From contig VBFY01000060.1 of NCBI GenBank assembly GCA_005889405.1, forward strand, positions 18,393 to 82,392: 64,000 nt of DNA, in the 5' to 3' direction. Below are positions 30,301 to 38,206 of this stretch, one piece after another. Both the position numbers and the translations under genes were made by a program. Below the pieces are notes generated by a model. It had not been told where the DNA came from, searched no databases, and saw nothing but the letters and a program-made list of their open reading frames with translations. The stretch comes from Chloroflexota bacterium (lineage in GTDB: Bacteria > Chloroflexota > Limnocylindria > P2-11E). Every line of letters starts with the position of its first letter. Positions within the stretch are counted from its first letter, which is position 1.

Positions 30301-31225
30301 GACGAACAAGTCCGTATATCCGTATGCGGCGGCAACGAAGGTGTCGTTCGACAGGCCCTTCAATCCGCAGGACAGCAACGGCGCGGGCCAGTTCTTCTTC
30401 TACGACTACCCGTGGCTGCGCTGGGCCGAGTCACAGGGTTACGACCTGACCTACATAACGAACGTCGACACCGACACGAACGTGAATCCGCTGACGAACC
30501 ACAAGGCGTTCCTGTCGATCGGCCACGACGAGTACTGGTCCAAGGGCATGCGCGACAACGTGACCGCGGCCGCGAACGCGGGGGTGAACCTCGGCTTCTT
30601 CTCCGGGAATGTCATGTACTGGCAGATCCGCCTCGAGTCGAGCTCGCTCGGCACGCCGAACCGCGTCCAGGTCGGGTACAAGAGCTTCGCGGAGTCATCC
30701 GCGGCGCCGGGTCCCGATCCGTTGTTCTGTCCCACGGCACCGTGTGCTCCGGGCACCGACAACACGCGCGTGACGACGCTCTGGCGGAACTGGCCCGTGA
30801 GCTTACCGGAGCAGCTCCTCGTCGGGGTGATGTCCGAGAGCGTCGCGAATGAGGTCCCATACGTCGTACAGAACTCATCGAGCTGGGTCTACACCGGCAC
30901 CGGGTTGGCGAACGGCAGCAAGATCAATGGGATCGTCGGATACGAATACGACCGCATCTTCGCGACATACGTCGACGAGATCACCGGCGCGACGATCACG
31001 CTGACACCACAGCCAGGGCTCGTCACGCTCTCGAATTCGCCGGTCGGGTCCTCGCATTCCAACTCGACGCTCTACACCGCACCGAGCGGCGCGAGGGTCT
31101 TTGCGGGCGGGACGATCGAATGGAGCTCCGGACTCGACAGCTCGGGGTATGGGTGCACTGGCGGCTGCGTGAGCCCGGCCCTGCAGCAAACGACCAGGAA
31201 CATCCTGGCCAACTTCGGGACTTGA
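21344..31225 (+). CDS. Giant secreted protein: signal peptide, beta-rich domain, 24 IPT/TIG repeats, second beta-rich domain, 4 IPT/TIG repeats, C-terminal N,N-dimethylformamidase-like domain
   Basis: Start GTG 21344 overlaps upstream TGA; repeats TVSSVTPNSGSTAGGTSVTIAG.; C-term IDIFRTGYYGGVGARR..FLSIGHDEYWSKGMRDNV..FFSGNVMYWQIRLE. Confidence 0.88.
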   Translation: MRSRLAWLSVWLVITIQIGSGAMIPSQANAAGTVTLRSTSTFVPTGSTTTFTAARPAGLSANDVMVAALSLNNGGSVATPSGWTAIGRTQKGAVRLWTYYRVAGASEAATYTWTAGSSAAGVLGIAAYVGVDPINPLANFSSATGSNATAAAPAVAVSASSVALLLLTVDGTFTGAVTYPAAFTERWALVDYERGYAADNLVAASGTLPAATITLSTGKTWAIQQVALRVMGPPPTVTSVTPNSGSTAGGSSVTVSGSGFQSGASVSLGGSPLTVATVTATSITGTTTAHVAGAANVTVTNLDTQSATCVSCFTFVPPPPVATSVTPTSGASDGGTSVTIAGTGFQAGATIAFGGSALTVSTISATSITGLTTAHAAGAVNIVVTNPDTQSGTCGSCYTYVTAAPTVSAVTPGSGASAGGTSVTLAGTGFVAGATVSFGGSALTVSTMTATSISGTTTAHAGGAVNVTVTNPDTQSGTCTGCFTYVAPAPTVSSVTPNSGSTAGGTSVTIAGSDFQSGATVSFGGSAMTVSTISATAITGSTTAHAAGAANVVVANPDTQSGTCTGCFTYVAPPPPTVTSVTPNSGASAGGTSVTIAGTDFQAGATVTFGGSALTVSTISATAITGATTAHAAGPVNVIVTDPDAQSGTCSGCFTYLAPAPVVSAVTPNSGASSGGTSVTVSGTDFQAGATVSFGGSALTVSTISATSITGTTTAHAGGAVSVVVTNPDTQSGTCTGCFTYLAAGPTVSSVTPASGSTAGGTSVTVAGTGFVAGATVSFGGSFLTMSTLSPTAITGTSTAHAAGAVNVVVTNPDAQSGTCTGCFTYLAPAPVVSSVTPSSGVTAGGTSVTIAGSDFQSGAIVSFGGSALTVLTISATSITGTTTAHAAGAVNVVVTNPDTQSGTCTGCFTYVAPAPTVSSVTPSSGVTAGGTSVTIAGSDFQSGATVSFGGSALTVSTVSATSITGTTTAHAAGAVSVAVTNPDTQSGSCTGCFTYVAPAPTVASVTPSSGGSAGGTSVSVTGTGFAAGAAVSFGGSALNVSTISATAITGTTTAHAAGAVNVVVTNADTQSGTCTGCFTYLAPAPVVSSVTPTSGPTAGGTSVTVAGTGFVAGATVSFGGSALTVSTISATAITGTTTANAAGAVNVIVTNVDAQSGSCGGCFTYVAPAPTVGGVTPNSGSTAGGTSITITGTGFQPGATASLGGSAVTVSTISATSITGTTTAHAAGAVNIVVTNTDAQSGTCAGCFTYLASAPTVTSVTPSSGAAGGGTSVTVAGSGFQTGATVSFGGSALTVSTVNATSITGVTTAHASGAVSVVVTNPDTQSGTCSGCFTYVAAPTVTSITPSSGAAGGGTSVTVAGTGFAAGATVSFGGSALTVSTISATTITGTTTAHAAGSVSVVVTNPDTQSGTCSSCFTYVAAPTVTGVTPTSGPTAGGTSVTIAGTGFQAGATVSFGGSALTVSTISATSITGATAAHAAGAVNVTVTNVDTQSGTCSGCFTYVAPAPTVTSVTPTSGPTAGGTSVTVAGTGFQTGATVAFGGSALTVSTISATSITGTTTPHAAGSVNVVVTNPDTQIGTCSGCYTYVAPAPTVTSVTPNSGAAAGGTSVTVGGTGFAAGATVSFGGSALTVSTINATTITGTTTAHSAGSVNVVVTNADTQSGTCSGCFTYFAAPTVTSVTPNSGPAGGGTSVTVAGTGFQSGATVSFGGSALTVATINPTAITGTTTTHSAGAVNVVVTNPDTQSGSCSSCFTYVAAPTVTAVAPTSGSAAGGTSVTVSGTGFQAGATVSFGGSALTVATVNATTITGTTTPHAAGAVNVIVTNADTQSGTCSGCFTYVAPAPTVASVTPNSGATAGGTSVTVAGTGFGVGATVSFGGSALTVATIASTSITGTTTAHAAGSVNVVVTNTDTQSGTCTGCFTYLAPAPIVSSLAPTSGPAVGGTSVTITGTNFQSGATASLGGSPVTVSSVTGTSITGTTTAHAAGAASVTVTNPDAQSGTCTGCFTYVAAPTVSSVTPSSGASAGGTAVTLAGTGFVAGATVSFGGSALTVSTISATSVTGTTTGHAAGAVTVTVTNPDTQSGTCIVCFTYIAPPPPTVTSVTPNTGASAGGSAVTVSGTGFQSGATVSFGGSALTVATISATSITGTTTAHAVGAVTVTVTNPEAQSGTCSACFTYLGPAPTVSSVTPNSGASAGGTAVTIAGTDFQAGATVSFGGSALTVSTISATSITGTTTSHAAGAVNVVVTNTDTQSGTCTGCFTYVAPASVTLRATSTGTGTNTYVVPKPAGLSANDVMVASLSANGANTMTPPSGWTLIAHTQGVSVVDLWTYYRVAGASEPASYTWTASASATGVAGIAAYVGVDPVSPLAGFSSAATSGGSNQAGAPAITTSAQRVALLLLTIDGGFAGTVTYPTGFAQRWAVVNYERGYEADNLAIGTGNVPAATIALSGVTFWSIQQVALKTAGPAPAPSVTSVTPNSGSTNGGSSVTVAGTGFQSGATVSFGGSALTVSTVTSTSITGTTTAHAAGPVSVTVTNTDAQNGACSACFTYVTPAPPPTVSSVAPNSGLGTGGTAVTIAGTGFQSGATVSFGGSALTVSTVSATSIAGTTTAHASGVVNVVVTNADAQSGTCTGCFTYVAAPPPTISSVTPSSGTSAGGTAVTIAGTGFQTGATITFGGAALTATTVNATSITGNTSVHAAGAVSVVVTNPDLQSVTCTNCYTYTAAAPPTVSSVTPTSGSTSGGTSVTISGSNFQTSATVSFGGSPVSVATLTATTITGVTTAHAAGAVTVSVTNPDTQTGSCAGCFTFVGTGNAIQSENALPGTAGWNDFAAVSDQLALSGYGSKISVSHGDSIDFFITTKDATVSIDIFRTGYYGGVGARRIVQLGSFPGRAQAIPAPDPVTGMIAATSWTKTTTVTIPSGWVTGVYLAKLTGSSGHQSFIYFVVRNDGGFEKYVFQTSVTTYQAYNLYGGVSLYSNSTNKSVYPYAAATKVSFDRPFNPQDSNGAGQFFFYDYPWLRWAESQGYDLTYITNVDTDTNVNPLTNHKAFLSIGHDEYWSKGMRDNVTAAANAGVNLGFFSGNVMYWQIRLESSSLGTPNRVQVGYKSFAESSAAPGPDPLFCPTAPCAPGTDNTRVTTLWRNWPVSLPEQLLVGVMSESVANEVPYVVQNSSSWVYTGTGLANGSKINGIVGYEYDRIFATYVDEITGATITLTPQPGLVTLSNSPVGSSHSNSTLYTAPSGARVFAGGTIEWSSGLDSSGYGCTGGCVSPALQQTTRNILANFGT
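22049..28158 (+). repeat. 24 tandem coding IPT/TIG repeats, ~255 bp period
   Basis: Counted unit by unit in the translation; each ~84-86 aa with terminal C-x2-C. Confidence 0.9.
28772..29793 (+). repeat. 4 further coding IPT/TIG repeats
   Basis: SVTSVTPNSGSTNGGSSVTVAGTGF... to GSCAGCFTFVG. Confidence 0.88.
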
Positions 31226-31229
31226 CCCC

Positions 31230-34200
31230 ATGACGCGCATGCCGACGCGGCGGAACATGTCCGCCGCCCGCGACCTCGGGCTGGTGGTCGTGCTCGTCGC
31301 GGCCTCGCTCCTGTTCGGCGCTACAGGCAGCAGGCCGGCGGCGGCGGCCACGCAGAACGCGATCCAGATCGAGAACGCGAAGCCCGGGACGTCGAGCTGG
31401 AATGACTTCTCAGCGATCGCGACCCAGGACGCGATCAACGGCTACGGCTCGAAGATCAGCGTCAACCACGGCGACTCGATCGACCTCTACGTGACGACCA
31501 CCGCCGCGAACTTCACGATCGACATCTTCCGCACCGGCTGGTACGGCGGTGTCGGCGCGCGGCTCGTCGCGTCGCTCGGTAGTTTCACGGGCGTTCATCA
31601 GGCCATCCCCGCACCGGATGCGGTGACCGGCATGGTCGCAGCGACGAGCTGGACGAAGACCACGACACTCGCGATCCCGAGCGACTGGGTCACCGGCGTC
31701 TATCTCGCGAAGCTCACGGCATCGAACGGCAACAAGAGCTTCATCCTGTTCGTGGTCCGGAACGACGGCGGCACCGAACCGATCATGTTCCAGACCAGCG
31801 TGACCACCGCCCAGGCGTACAACGTCTGGGGCGGCACCAGCCTGTATACGAACGAAGGGAACAAGGCGGTCTATCCGTACGCCGCCGCAACGAAGGTGTC
31901 CTTCGACCGGCCCTTCGACCCACGCGACGGCGACGGAGCTGGCCAGTACTTCGCCTTCGAGTACCCGTTCGTGCGGTGGGCAGAGTCACAGGGTTACGAC
32001 CTCACCTACATCACGAACATCGACACGCACACGAACGTCAACCCGCTGACGAATCACCGGCTGTTCATGTCGATCGGCCACGATGAGTACTGGTCGAGAG
32101 GGATGCGCGACAACGTGAGCAACGCGATCGCTCACGGCGTCAACGCCGCCTTCTTCTCGGCGAACTCGATGTACTGGCAGATCCGCCTCGAGTCGAACAG
32201 CGCCGGGACGGCCAATCGTGTCGAGGTCGGCTACAAGGACTCCTCGCAGTTCAATACTCCGCCGGGTCCCGACCCGATGTACGGCGTGAACAACGCGATC
32301 GTCACGTCCCGCTGGCGCGATGCGCCGGTGAGCCAGCCGGAGAACGCCGTGATCGGGGTGATGTACCAGGACCAGGTCCAGCGGAACTACGACTACGTGG
32401 TCCAGAACGCGGGCAACTGGATCTACGCCGGCACAGGCTTCGCGGAAGGGACGCACGTTCCCGGCATCGTCGGCTACGAGTACGACAAGGTCTGGAGCAA
32501 CGGCTTCTCACCGCCGGGCCTCACGGTCCTGTCCAACTCGCCGGTGGTCGGCTGCTGCGAGGGCTCGGGAAACTCGTTCTCGAACTCGACGCTGTACACC
32601 GCGGCGAGCGGTGCGCAGGTGTTCGCCTCGGGCACGATCCAGTGGTCGTGGGGCCTCGACGGCTTTACCGCGAATTTCGTGAACGCCGGCATCCAGAAGA
32701 CGACCGCGAACATCCTCGCCGCGTTCAGCGCCGGAACGACGACGGCGCCCGCGGTGTCGCTCGCTCCCACCGGCCTCGTCTTCGGGTCGCAGCTCGTGGG
32801 CACCACGAGCGGCACCCAGTCGGTGACGCTGACGAACAGCGGGAACGCACCGCTCACGATCAGCAGCGTCGCCGTGACCGGCGCGAATGCCGGGGACTAC
32901 ACACAGACCAACACGTGTCCGCTCACGCCGAGCACGGTCGCGGCAGGCGGGACGTGCCAGATCGCCGTGAAGTTCACCCCCGGCGCGACAGGAACGCGAA
33001 CCGCAAGCGTGACGATCGGCGACGACGCCGGCGGCAGTCCGCATGGTGTGACGCTGAGCGGCACCGGAAGCCCGCGTAGCGCGACGGCGATGCCGCTGAT
33101 CAGTCGAGGCGTTCCCGCCTTCGCATCGTCGCAGATCTACCCCGCGAGCAACGCGAACGACGGCGATTACTCCAGCTACTGGAACGGATCGATCCCCTCG
33201 TCGCTCTCGTACGACCTCTCGAGCGTGTCGGTGGCCCAGCGCGGTAAGGTCATCGTCGCCTGGTACAACGACCCGCAGACCTCGTCGTACGACCACGGCA
33301 TCGTCGGAGACCTCGCCTACAACATCCCCCGGGACTACACCATCCAGGCCAACGCGGCCCCTGGCGGTGGGGCCGCGCCAGCATCCTCTTGGGTGACGCT
33401 CGTGACAGTGACGGGCAACGGCTATCACTCCCGTGAGCATCTCGTCGATCTCACCGGCTACAACTGGATACGGATCAGCGTCACCGCGTCCGATGGGTCG
33501 TCGGGGAACACGAACGCGGTACTCAACCTCGACGTCCACGATGCGAGCCTGGGTGTAGGCGACAGCTCGATCTTCTTCGGCGACTCGATCGCGATGGACG
33601 CCCTGCACCACGAGCCGATCAACGGCACCGGCAACTACAGCCAGCTCGTGAGCGCCGCGCGGCCGGGGTTCTACCCGGCCTACGAGGACGGCGGCACCGG
33701 CGGCATCGGTTCCCTCGACGGCGCCACGCACATCGGTGCCTGGCTGAACGCGTTCCCGGGGCGATACGTCGGGATCGCGCTCGGCACCAACGACGCAAAC
33801 GGCTGCGGCGACACGACGGCCTTCTACAACAACTACGTCGCGATGGTCCAGGCCGTCCTCGGCGCGGGCAAGGTCCCGATCGTCCCGACCATCCCGTGGG
33901 CGCGGACGGCGAACATCCAGAACTGCGGCCCGGCATTCAACGCGAAGATCCAAGCGCTCTACACGGCGTTCCCGCAGTTGGACAAGGGACCGGACCTCTG
34001 GGCCTATTACCAGGCGAACCAGGGCCTCATCTCGAGCGATGACCTGCACCCGACCACCGCGGGCTACGCCGCCTACCGGCAGCAGTGGGTGAACAGCATG
34101 CTGGCCACCTACTACGGCGGTGGCGGGCCGGCTCCGGCGGTGACGCTGACCCCCGCGAGCCTCGCGTTCGCTTCGCAGGTGGTCGGCTCGACCAGCACAT

Positions 34201-37200
34201 CGCAGACGTCCACGCTGAAGAACACCGGCACCGCCTCGCTGACCATCACAAGCGTCGGCCTCACTGGCGCGAACCCAGGCGACTTCACGCAAGCGAACGA
34301 CTGTCCCGCAAGCCTCGCGGCGAACGCGACGTGCACGATCACCGTCGCGTTCAGGCCGACGGCGACCGGAAGCCGGAGCGCGAGCGTCGCGATCACCGAC
34401 AACGCCGTCGGCAGTCCGCACAACGTCACCCTGACCGGGACCGGAACGGCCTCGAGCGTGACCCTCACACCGGCGAGCCTCGCGTTCGGTTCGCTGGCGA
34501 TCGGCTCGACCAGCGCACCGCAAACGTCGACACTGCAGAACACCGGCACCGCGCCGCTCACGGTCAGTGGCATCGCCCTCACCGGAACGAACCCCGGCGA
34601 CTTCACGCAAGCGAACGACTGCCCGGCGTCGCTGGCGGTGAGCGCGACCTGCACGATCACGGTCAGCTTCAAGCCGACCGCGACGGGCAGCCGCAGCGCG
34701 AACGTCAGCGTCACCGACAGCGCCCCGGGTAGCCCGCACGCCGTCGCCCTCTCCGGGACCGGAACGACGAGCGGCGGCGCGTCGATCGCGTTCGACAAGA
34801 GCCTCGGCGCGAGGACGGACAACGCGGCCGGAACGACGATGGCGCTCACCACGAACGCCGCGGCGGTCACGGGATCACGCGTGTTCGCGTTCGTCGTTTG
34901 GAACGACGCCGCCCGGACGCTCACGTCGGTCACGGGCGGCGCGCTGACCTGGACGGTCGACGTGCAGAGCCGGGACGACAACAACGACCACGTGGCGATC
35001 GCGTCTGCCGATGCTCCGCTCGGGCTCGCATCGGGCACGGTTCTCACCGCGACCTTCTCGGGCTCGGTCACGCATGGGCTGATCGCGGGCGCCTCCTTCA
35101 CCGGAGTCAGCGCCGGCGCGTTCCTCGACGCGACCGGTAACCGCGTCCAGGGCGCGGTCACGGCCTGGAATGCGACCGTGACGACCACCGTGCCGGGCGA
35201 CCTCGTGCTCGCGTACAGCGTCATCGACGCGAACACGACCAGCACCGCGACCACGCCGAATGTCGAGATCCATGATTTCGGCGACGCGAGCTATTACGGG
35301 TGGTCGACCTCGACGTATCGCCTCGCGGCGAGCGCCGGCGCGACGACGGTGAACGGCACATGGGCGAGCGCCAGCGGCGCGGTCGGCACGGTCACCGTCG
35401 CAGCCGCGTACAAGCCGGCCGGCGGCGGGACGCCCACGCCCGCGGTGACGCTGTCGCCGACGAGTCTCGTCTTCGGCGCGCAGGCCGTGGGGACGACGAG
35501 CGCCTCGCAGTCGGTGACGCTGACGAACTCGGGCACCGGGCCAGTGACGATCACGTCGATCACCGTCGCGGGAACGAACGCCGCCGACTTCGGCAGGACG
35601 ACGACCTGTCCGCTCAGTCCGACCACGCTCGCGGCCGGAGCGAGCTGCACGATCGGCGCGACGTTCGCGCCGGCGGCCGCAGGCGCGCGCGCGGCGAGCA
35701 TCCAGGTCGCGGACAACGCCACGGGTAGCCCGCACACCGTCGCGCTCAGCGGAACGGGCACTGCGCCCGCGGTGACGCTCACGCCAACGAACCTGGTCTT
35801 CGGCTCGCAGCTCGTGGGGACGACCAGTGCGTCGCAGTCGTCGACGCTGCGCAACTCGGGCACGGCATCGCTCACGATCGCGAGCATCACCGTGGTGGGC
35901 GCGAACGCCGGCGAGTTCGGTCAGACGAACGACTGCCCCGTGTCGCTCGCCGCCAATGCGACCTGCACGATCACCGTCACGTTCTCGCCCAGCGCGACCG
36001 GTTCGCGGGCGGCGACGGTGCAGATCTCCGACAACGCGGTCGGCAGCCCGCACGCCCTGACGCTCAGCGGCACCGGTGCGACGCCGGTGCCCGCCGTGAC
36101 GCTGTCCCCGACGAGCCTCGCGTTCGGCTCGCAGCTCGTCGGCACAACGAGCGCGTCTCAGTCGTCGACGCTCAAGAACACGGGCACCGGTCCGATGACG
36201 ATCACCAGCATAGGTCTCACGGGCGCCAATGCGGGCGACTTCGGGCAGTCGAACAGCTGCCCTGGCTCGCTCGCCGCGAACGCGACGTGCACGATCACAG
36301 TGACGTTCTCGCCGACGGTCTCGGGCGGCCGCGCAGCGAGCGTGAGCATCGCCGACGACGCTCCCGGGACTCCCCACACCATCCCACTCAGCGGCAACGG
36401 CACCACACCCGCGCCGGCCGTGATGCTGACGCCGACGAGCCTCACGTTCGCGTCGCAGCTCGTCGGCTCGACGAGCGCATCGCAGTCTTCGATGGTGAAG
36501 AACACCGGCACCGACGTGCTGACGATCACCAGCATCGGCACGACCGGGACCAACGCCGCCGACTTCGGGCAGACGAACGACTGTCCGGCGACGCTGGCCG
36601 TGAACGGAACGTGCACCATATCCGTGACCTTCTCGCCGACGGCGGGTGGAAGCCGGGTCGCCACCGTTTCGATCGTCGACAACGCGGCGAGCAGCCCGGA
36701 CAGCGTCACGCTGGGCGGCACCGGTGTGACGCCGGCGCCGGCCGTGACACTCACGCCCGCGAGCGTCGGCTTCGGATCAGTTCGCGTCGGCACGACGAGC
36801 GCCTCGCAGCTGTCAACGCTGAAGGACACCGGCACCGCGCCGCTGACCATCACGGGCATCACGATGGTCGGCGCGAACGCGGGCGACTTCGCCCAGACGA
36901 ACGATTGCCCCGGGACGCTCGCCGTGAACGCGACGTGCACGATCACGGTGACGTTCTCGCCGACGGCGACCGGCGTTCGCGCCGCGAATGCCCAGATCAC
37001 CGACGATGCCGGCGGCAGCCCGCAGTCCATCGCACTCAGCGGCACCGGCACCGCGCCGGCGGTGACGCTGTCGCCGACGACCGTGAACTTCGGGTCGCAG
37101 CGCGTCGGCACGACGAGCGCCGCTCAGACCGTGAACGTCATGAATACGGGTACCGCAGCCCTGTCGATCGCAAGCATCGGTCTCGCCGGAACGAACGCCG

Positions 37201-38027
37201 GTGACTTCTCGCAGAGCACGACCTGCGCGCTGAGCCCGGCGACGTTGGCCGCGGGTGCGAGCTGCACGATCAGCGTCAGGTTCGCGCCGACCGCGGCCGG
37301 GGCTCGCAGCGCGAGCCTGCAGATCGCCGACGACGCGTCGGGGAGCCCGCACTCGGTCGCCCTGTCGGGGACGGGCACCACGACAGCGATCGCGTTCGAC
37401 AAGAGCCTCGGAACGAAGAGCGAGAACGCGAACAGCGCGAGCATGACCTTGACCACGAGTGGGACGGCCGTGGCGGGCGCGAGAGTCTTCGTGTTCGTGT
37501 CGTGGACGCACTCGACACGGACGCTGACGTCGGTCAGCGGCGGCGGACTGACCTGGACGGTCGACCGTCAACAGAAAGCCGCCGGCAACAACGCGCGCGT
37601 CGCGATCGCGTCCGCGGCCGCGCCGACGGGCCTGGCCTCGGGCGTGGTCCTGACAGCGACCTTCTCCGGTCCGGTGACGCACGGTCTGATCGCGGCGACC
37701 TCATTCACCGGTATCGCGACGAGCGCGCCCGTGGATGCGACGGCGGGCGCCACCGGAACCGGGACAGCGTGGACCGCTTCGGCCACGACGACGAACGCGA
37801 ACGACCTCGTGCTCGGCTTCTCGACGATCGATGCGAACGCGACGAGCACTGCGACCGCGCCGAACACGGAGATCCACGACTTCGGCAACGCGAGCTATTA
37901 CGGATGGGCGACCAGCGTCTATCGGATCGAAACGACGACGGGCGCCAAGACCACCAGCGGCACGTGGAGCACCTCGAGCGGCTCGACCGGAAACGTCACT
38001 ATCGCCGTCGCCTACAAAGCCGGCTAG
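31230..38027 (+). CDS. Giant secreted protein: N-terminal N,N-dimethylformamidase-like domain, ASH/choice-of-anchor-D repeats (9), discoidin-like region, SGNH hydrolase domain, two beta-rich domains
   Basis: IDIFRTGWYGGVGARL..SIGHDEYWSRGMRD; PAVTLSPTSLAFGSQLVGTTSASQSSTLKNTG repeats; FFGDSIAMD..GTNDANG..DDLHPTTAGYAAY. Confidence 0.85.
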   Translation: MTRMPTRRNMSAARDLGLVVVLVAASLLFGATGSRPAAAATQNAIQIENAKPGTSSWNDFSAIATQDAINGYGSKISVNHGDSIDLYVTTTAANFTIDIFRTGWYGGVGARLVASLGSFTGVHQAIPAPDAVTGMVAATSWTKTTTLAIPSDWVTGVYLAKLTASNGNKSFILFVVRNDGGTEPIMFQTSVTTAQAYNVWGGTSLYTNEGNKAVYPYAAATKVSFDRPFDPRDGDGAGQYFAFEYPFVRWAESQGYDLTYITNIDTHTNVNPLTNHRLFMSIGHDEYWSRGMRDNVSNAIAHGVNAAFFSANSMYWQIRLESNSAGTANRVEVGYKDSSQFNTPPGPDPMYGVNNAIVTSRWRDAPVSQPENAVIGVMYQDQVQRNYDYVVQNAGNWIYAGTGFAEGTHVPGIVGYEYDKVWSNGFSPPGLTVLSNSPVVGCCEGSGNSFSNSTLYTAASGAQVFASGTIQWSWGLDGFTANFVNAGIQKTTANILAAFSAGTTTAPAVSLAPTGLVFGSQLVGTTSGTQSVTLTNSGNAPLTISSVAVTGANAGDYTQTNTCPLTPSTVAAGGTCQIAVKFTPGATGTRTASVTIGDDAGGSPHGVTLSGTGSPRSATAMPLISRGVPAFASSQIYPASNANDGDYSSYWNGSIPSSLSYDLSSVSVAQRGKVIVAWYNDPQTSSYDHGIVGDLAYNIPRDYTIQANAAPGGGAAPASSWVTLVTVTGNGYHSREHLVDLTGYNWIRISVTASDGSSGNTNAVLNLDVHDASLGVGDSSIFFGDSIAMDALHHEPINGTGNYSQLVSAARPGFYPAYEDGGTGGIGSLDGATHIGAWLNAFPGRYVGIALGTNDANGCGDTTAFYNNYVAMVQAVLGAGKVPIVPTIPWARTANIQNCGPAFNAKIQALYTAFPQLDKGPDLWAYYQANQGLISSDDLHPTTAGYAAYRQQWVNSMLATYYGGGGPAPAVTLTPASLAFASQVVGSTSTSQTSTLKNTGTASLTITSVGLTGANPGDFTQANDCPASLAANATCTITVAFRPTATGSRSASVAITDNAVGSPHNVTLTGTGTASSVTLTPASLAFGSLAIGSTSAPQTSTLQNTGTAPLTVSGIALTGTNPGDFTQANDCPASLAVSATCTITVSFKPTATGSRSANVSVTDSAPGSPHAVALSGTGTTSGGASIAFDKSLGARTDNAAGTTMALTTNAAAVTGSRVFAFVVWNDAARTLTSVTGGALTWTVDVQSRDDNNDHVAIASADAPLGLASGTVLTATFSGSVTHGLIAGASFTGVSAGAFLDATGNRVQGAVTAWNATVTTTVPGDLVLAYSVIDANTTSTATTPNVEIHDFGDASYYGWSTSTYRLAASAGATTVNGTWASASGAVGTVTVAAAYKPAGGGTPTPAVTLSPTSLVFGAQAVGTTSASQSVTLTNSGTGPVTITSITVAGTNAADFGRTTTCPLSPTTLAAGASCTIGATFAPAAAGARAASIQVADNATGSPHTVALSGTGTAPAVTLTPTNLVFGSQLVGTTSASQSSTLRNSGTASLTIASITVVGANAGEFGQTNDCPVSLAANATCTITVTFSPSATGSRAATVQISDNAVGSPHALTLSGTGATPVPAVTLSPTSLAFGSQLVGTTSASQSSTLKNTGTGPMTITSIGLTGANAGDFGQSNSCPGSLAANATCTITVTFSPTVSGGRAASVSIADDAPGTPHTIPLSGNGTTPAPAVMLTPTSLTFASQLVGSTSASQSSMVKNTGTDVLTITSIGTTGTNAADFGQTNDCPATLAVNGTCTISVTFSPTAGGSRVATVSIVDNAASSPDSVTLGGTGVTPAPAVTLTPASVGFGSVRVGTTSASQLSTLKDTGTAPLTITGITMVGANAGDFAQTNDCPGTLAVNATCTITVTFSPTATGVRAANAQITDDAGGSPQSIALSGTGTAPAVTLSPTTVNFGSQRVGTTSAAQTVNVMNTGTAALSIASIGLAGTNAGDFSQSTTCALSPATLAAGASCTISVRFAPTAAGARSASLQIADDASGSPHSVALSGTGTTTAIAFDKSLGTKSENANSASMTLTTSGTAVAGARVFVFVSWTHSTRTLTSVSGGGLTWTVDRQQKAAGNNARVAIASAAAPTGLASGVVLTATFSGPVTHGLIAATSFTGIATSAPVDATAGATGTGTAWTASATTTNANDLVLGFSTIDANATSTATAPNTEIHDFGNASYYGWATSVYRIETTTGAKTTSGTWSTSSGSTGNVTIAVAYKAG
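34135..34773 (+). repeat. Two adjacent ASH/choice-of-anchor-D repeats (coding)
   Basis: PAVTLTPASLAFASQVVGSTSTSQ.. and SVTLTPASLAFGSLAIGSTSAPQ..; boundaries approximate. Confidence 0.75.
35440..37383 (+). repeat. Six tandem ASH/choice-of-anchor-D repeats (coding), ~325 bp period
   Basis: Six PAVxLxPTSLxFGSQ.VGTTSASQ starts; boundaries approximate. Confidence 0.78.
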
Positions 38028-38206
38028 CGCTCCGCTCTTCGCGCGTTCCGTGCGACCCACGGGGTCGCTGCGCAACATGACAGATCGATCGATGCGCAGT
38101 GCCGGTTCCGGCTATGGTGTGCCAGCCGATGTATGAGTGCTGCTTCGCGGTGCGCACATGACTTGGAACATCGCACCCAACCTCTGTAGTTGACGTATCT
38201 CACTGA

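Noticed and set aside
32508-34739. 743-aa minus-strand ORF
   Set aside because: Antisense shadow of the ASH/SGNH protein with Arg-rich nonsense composition.
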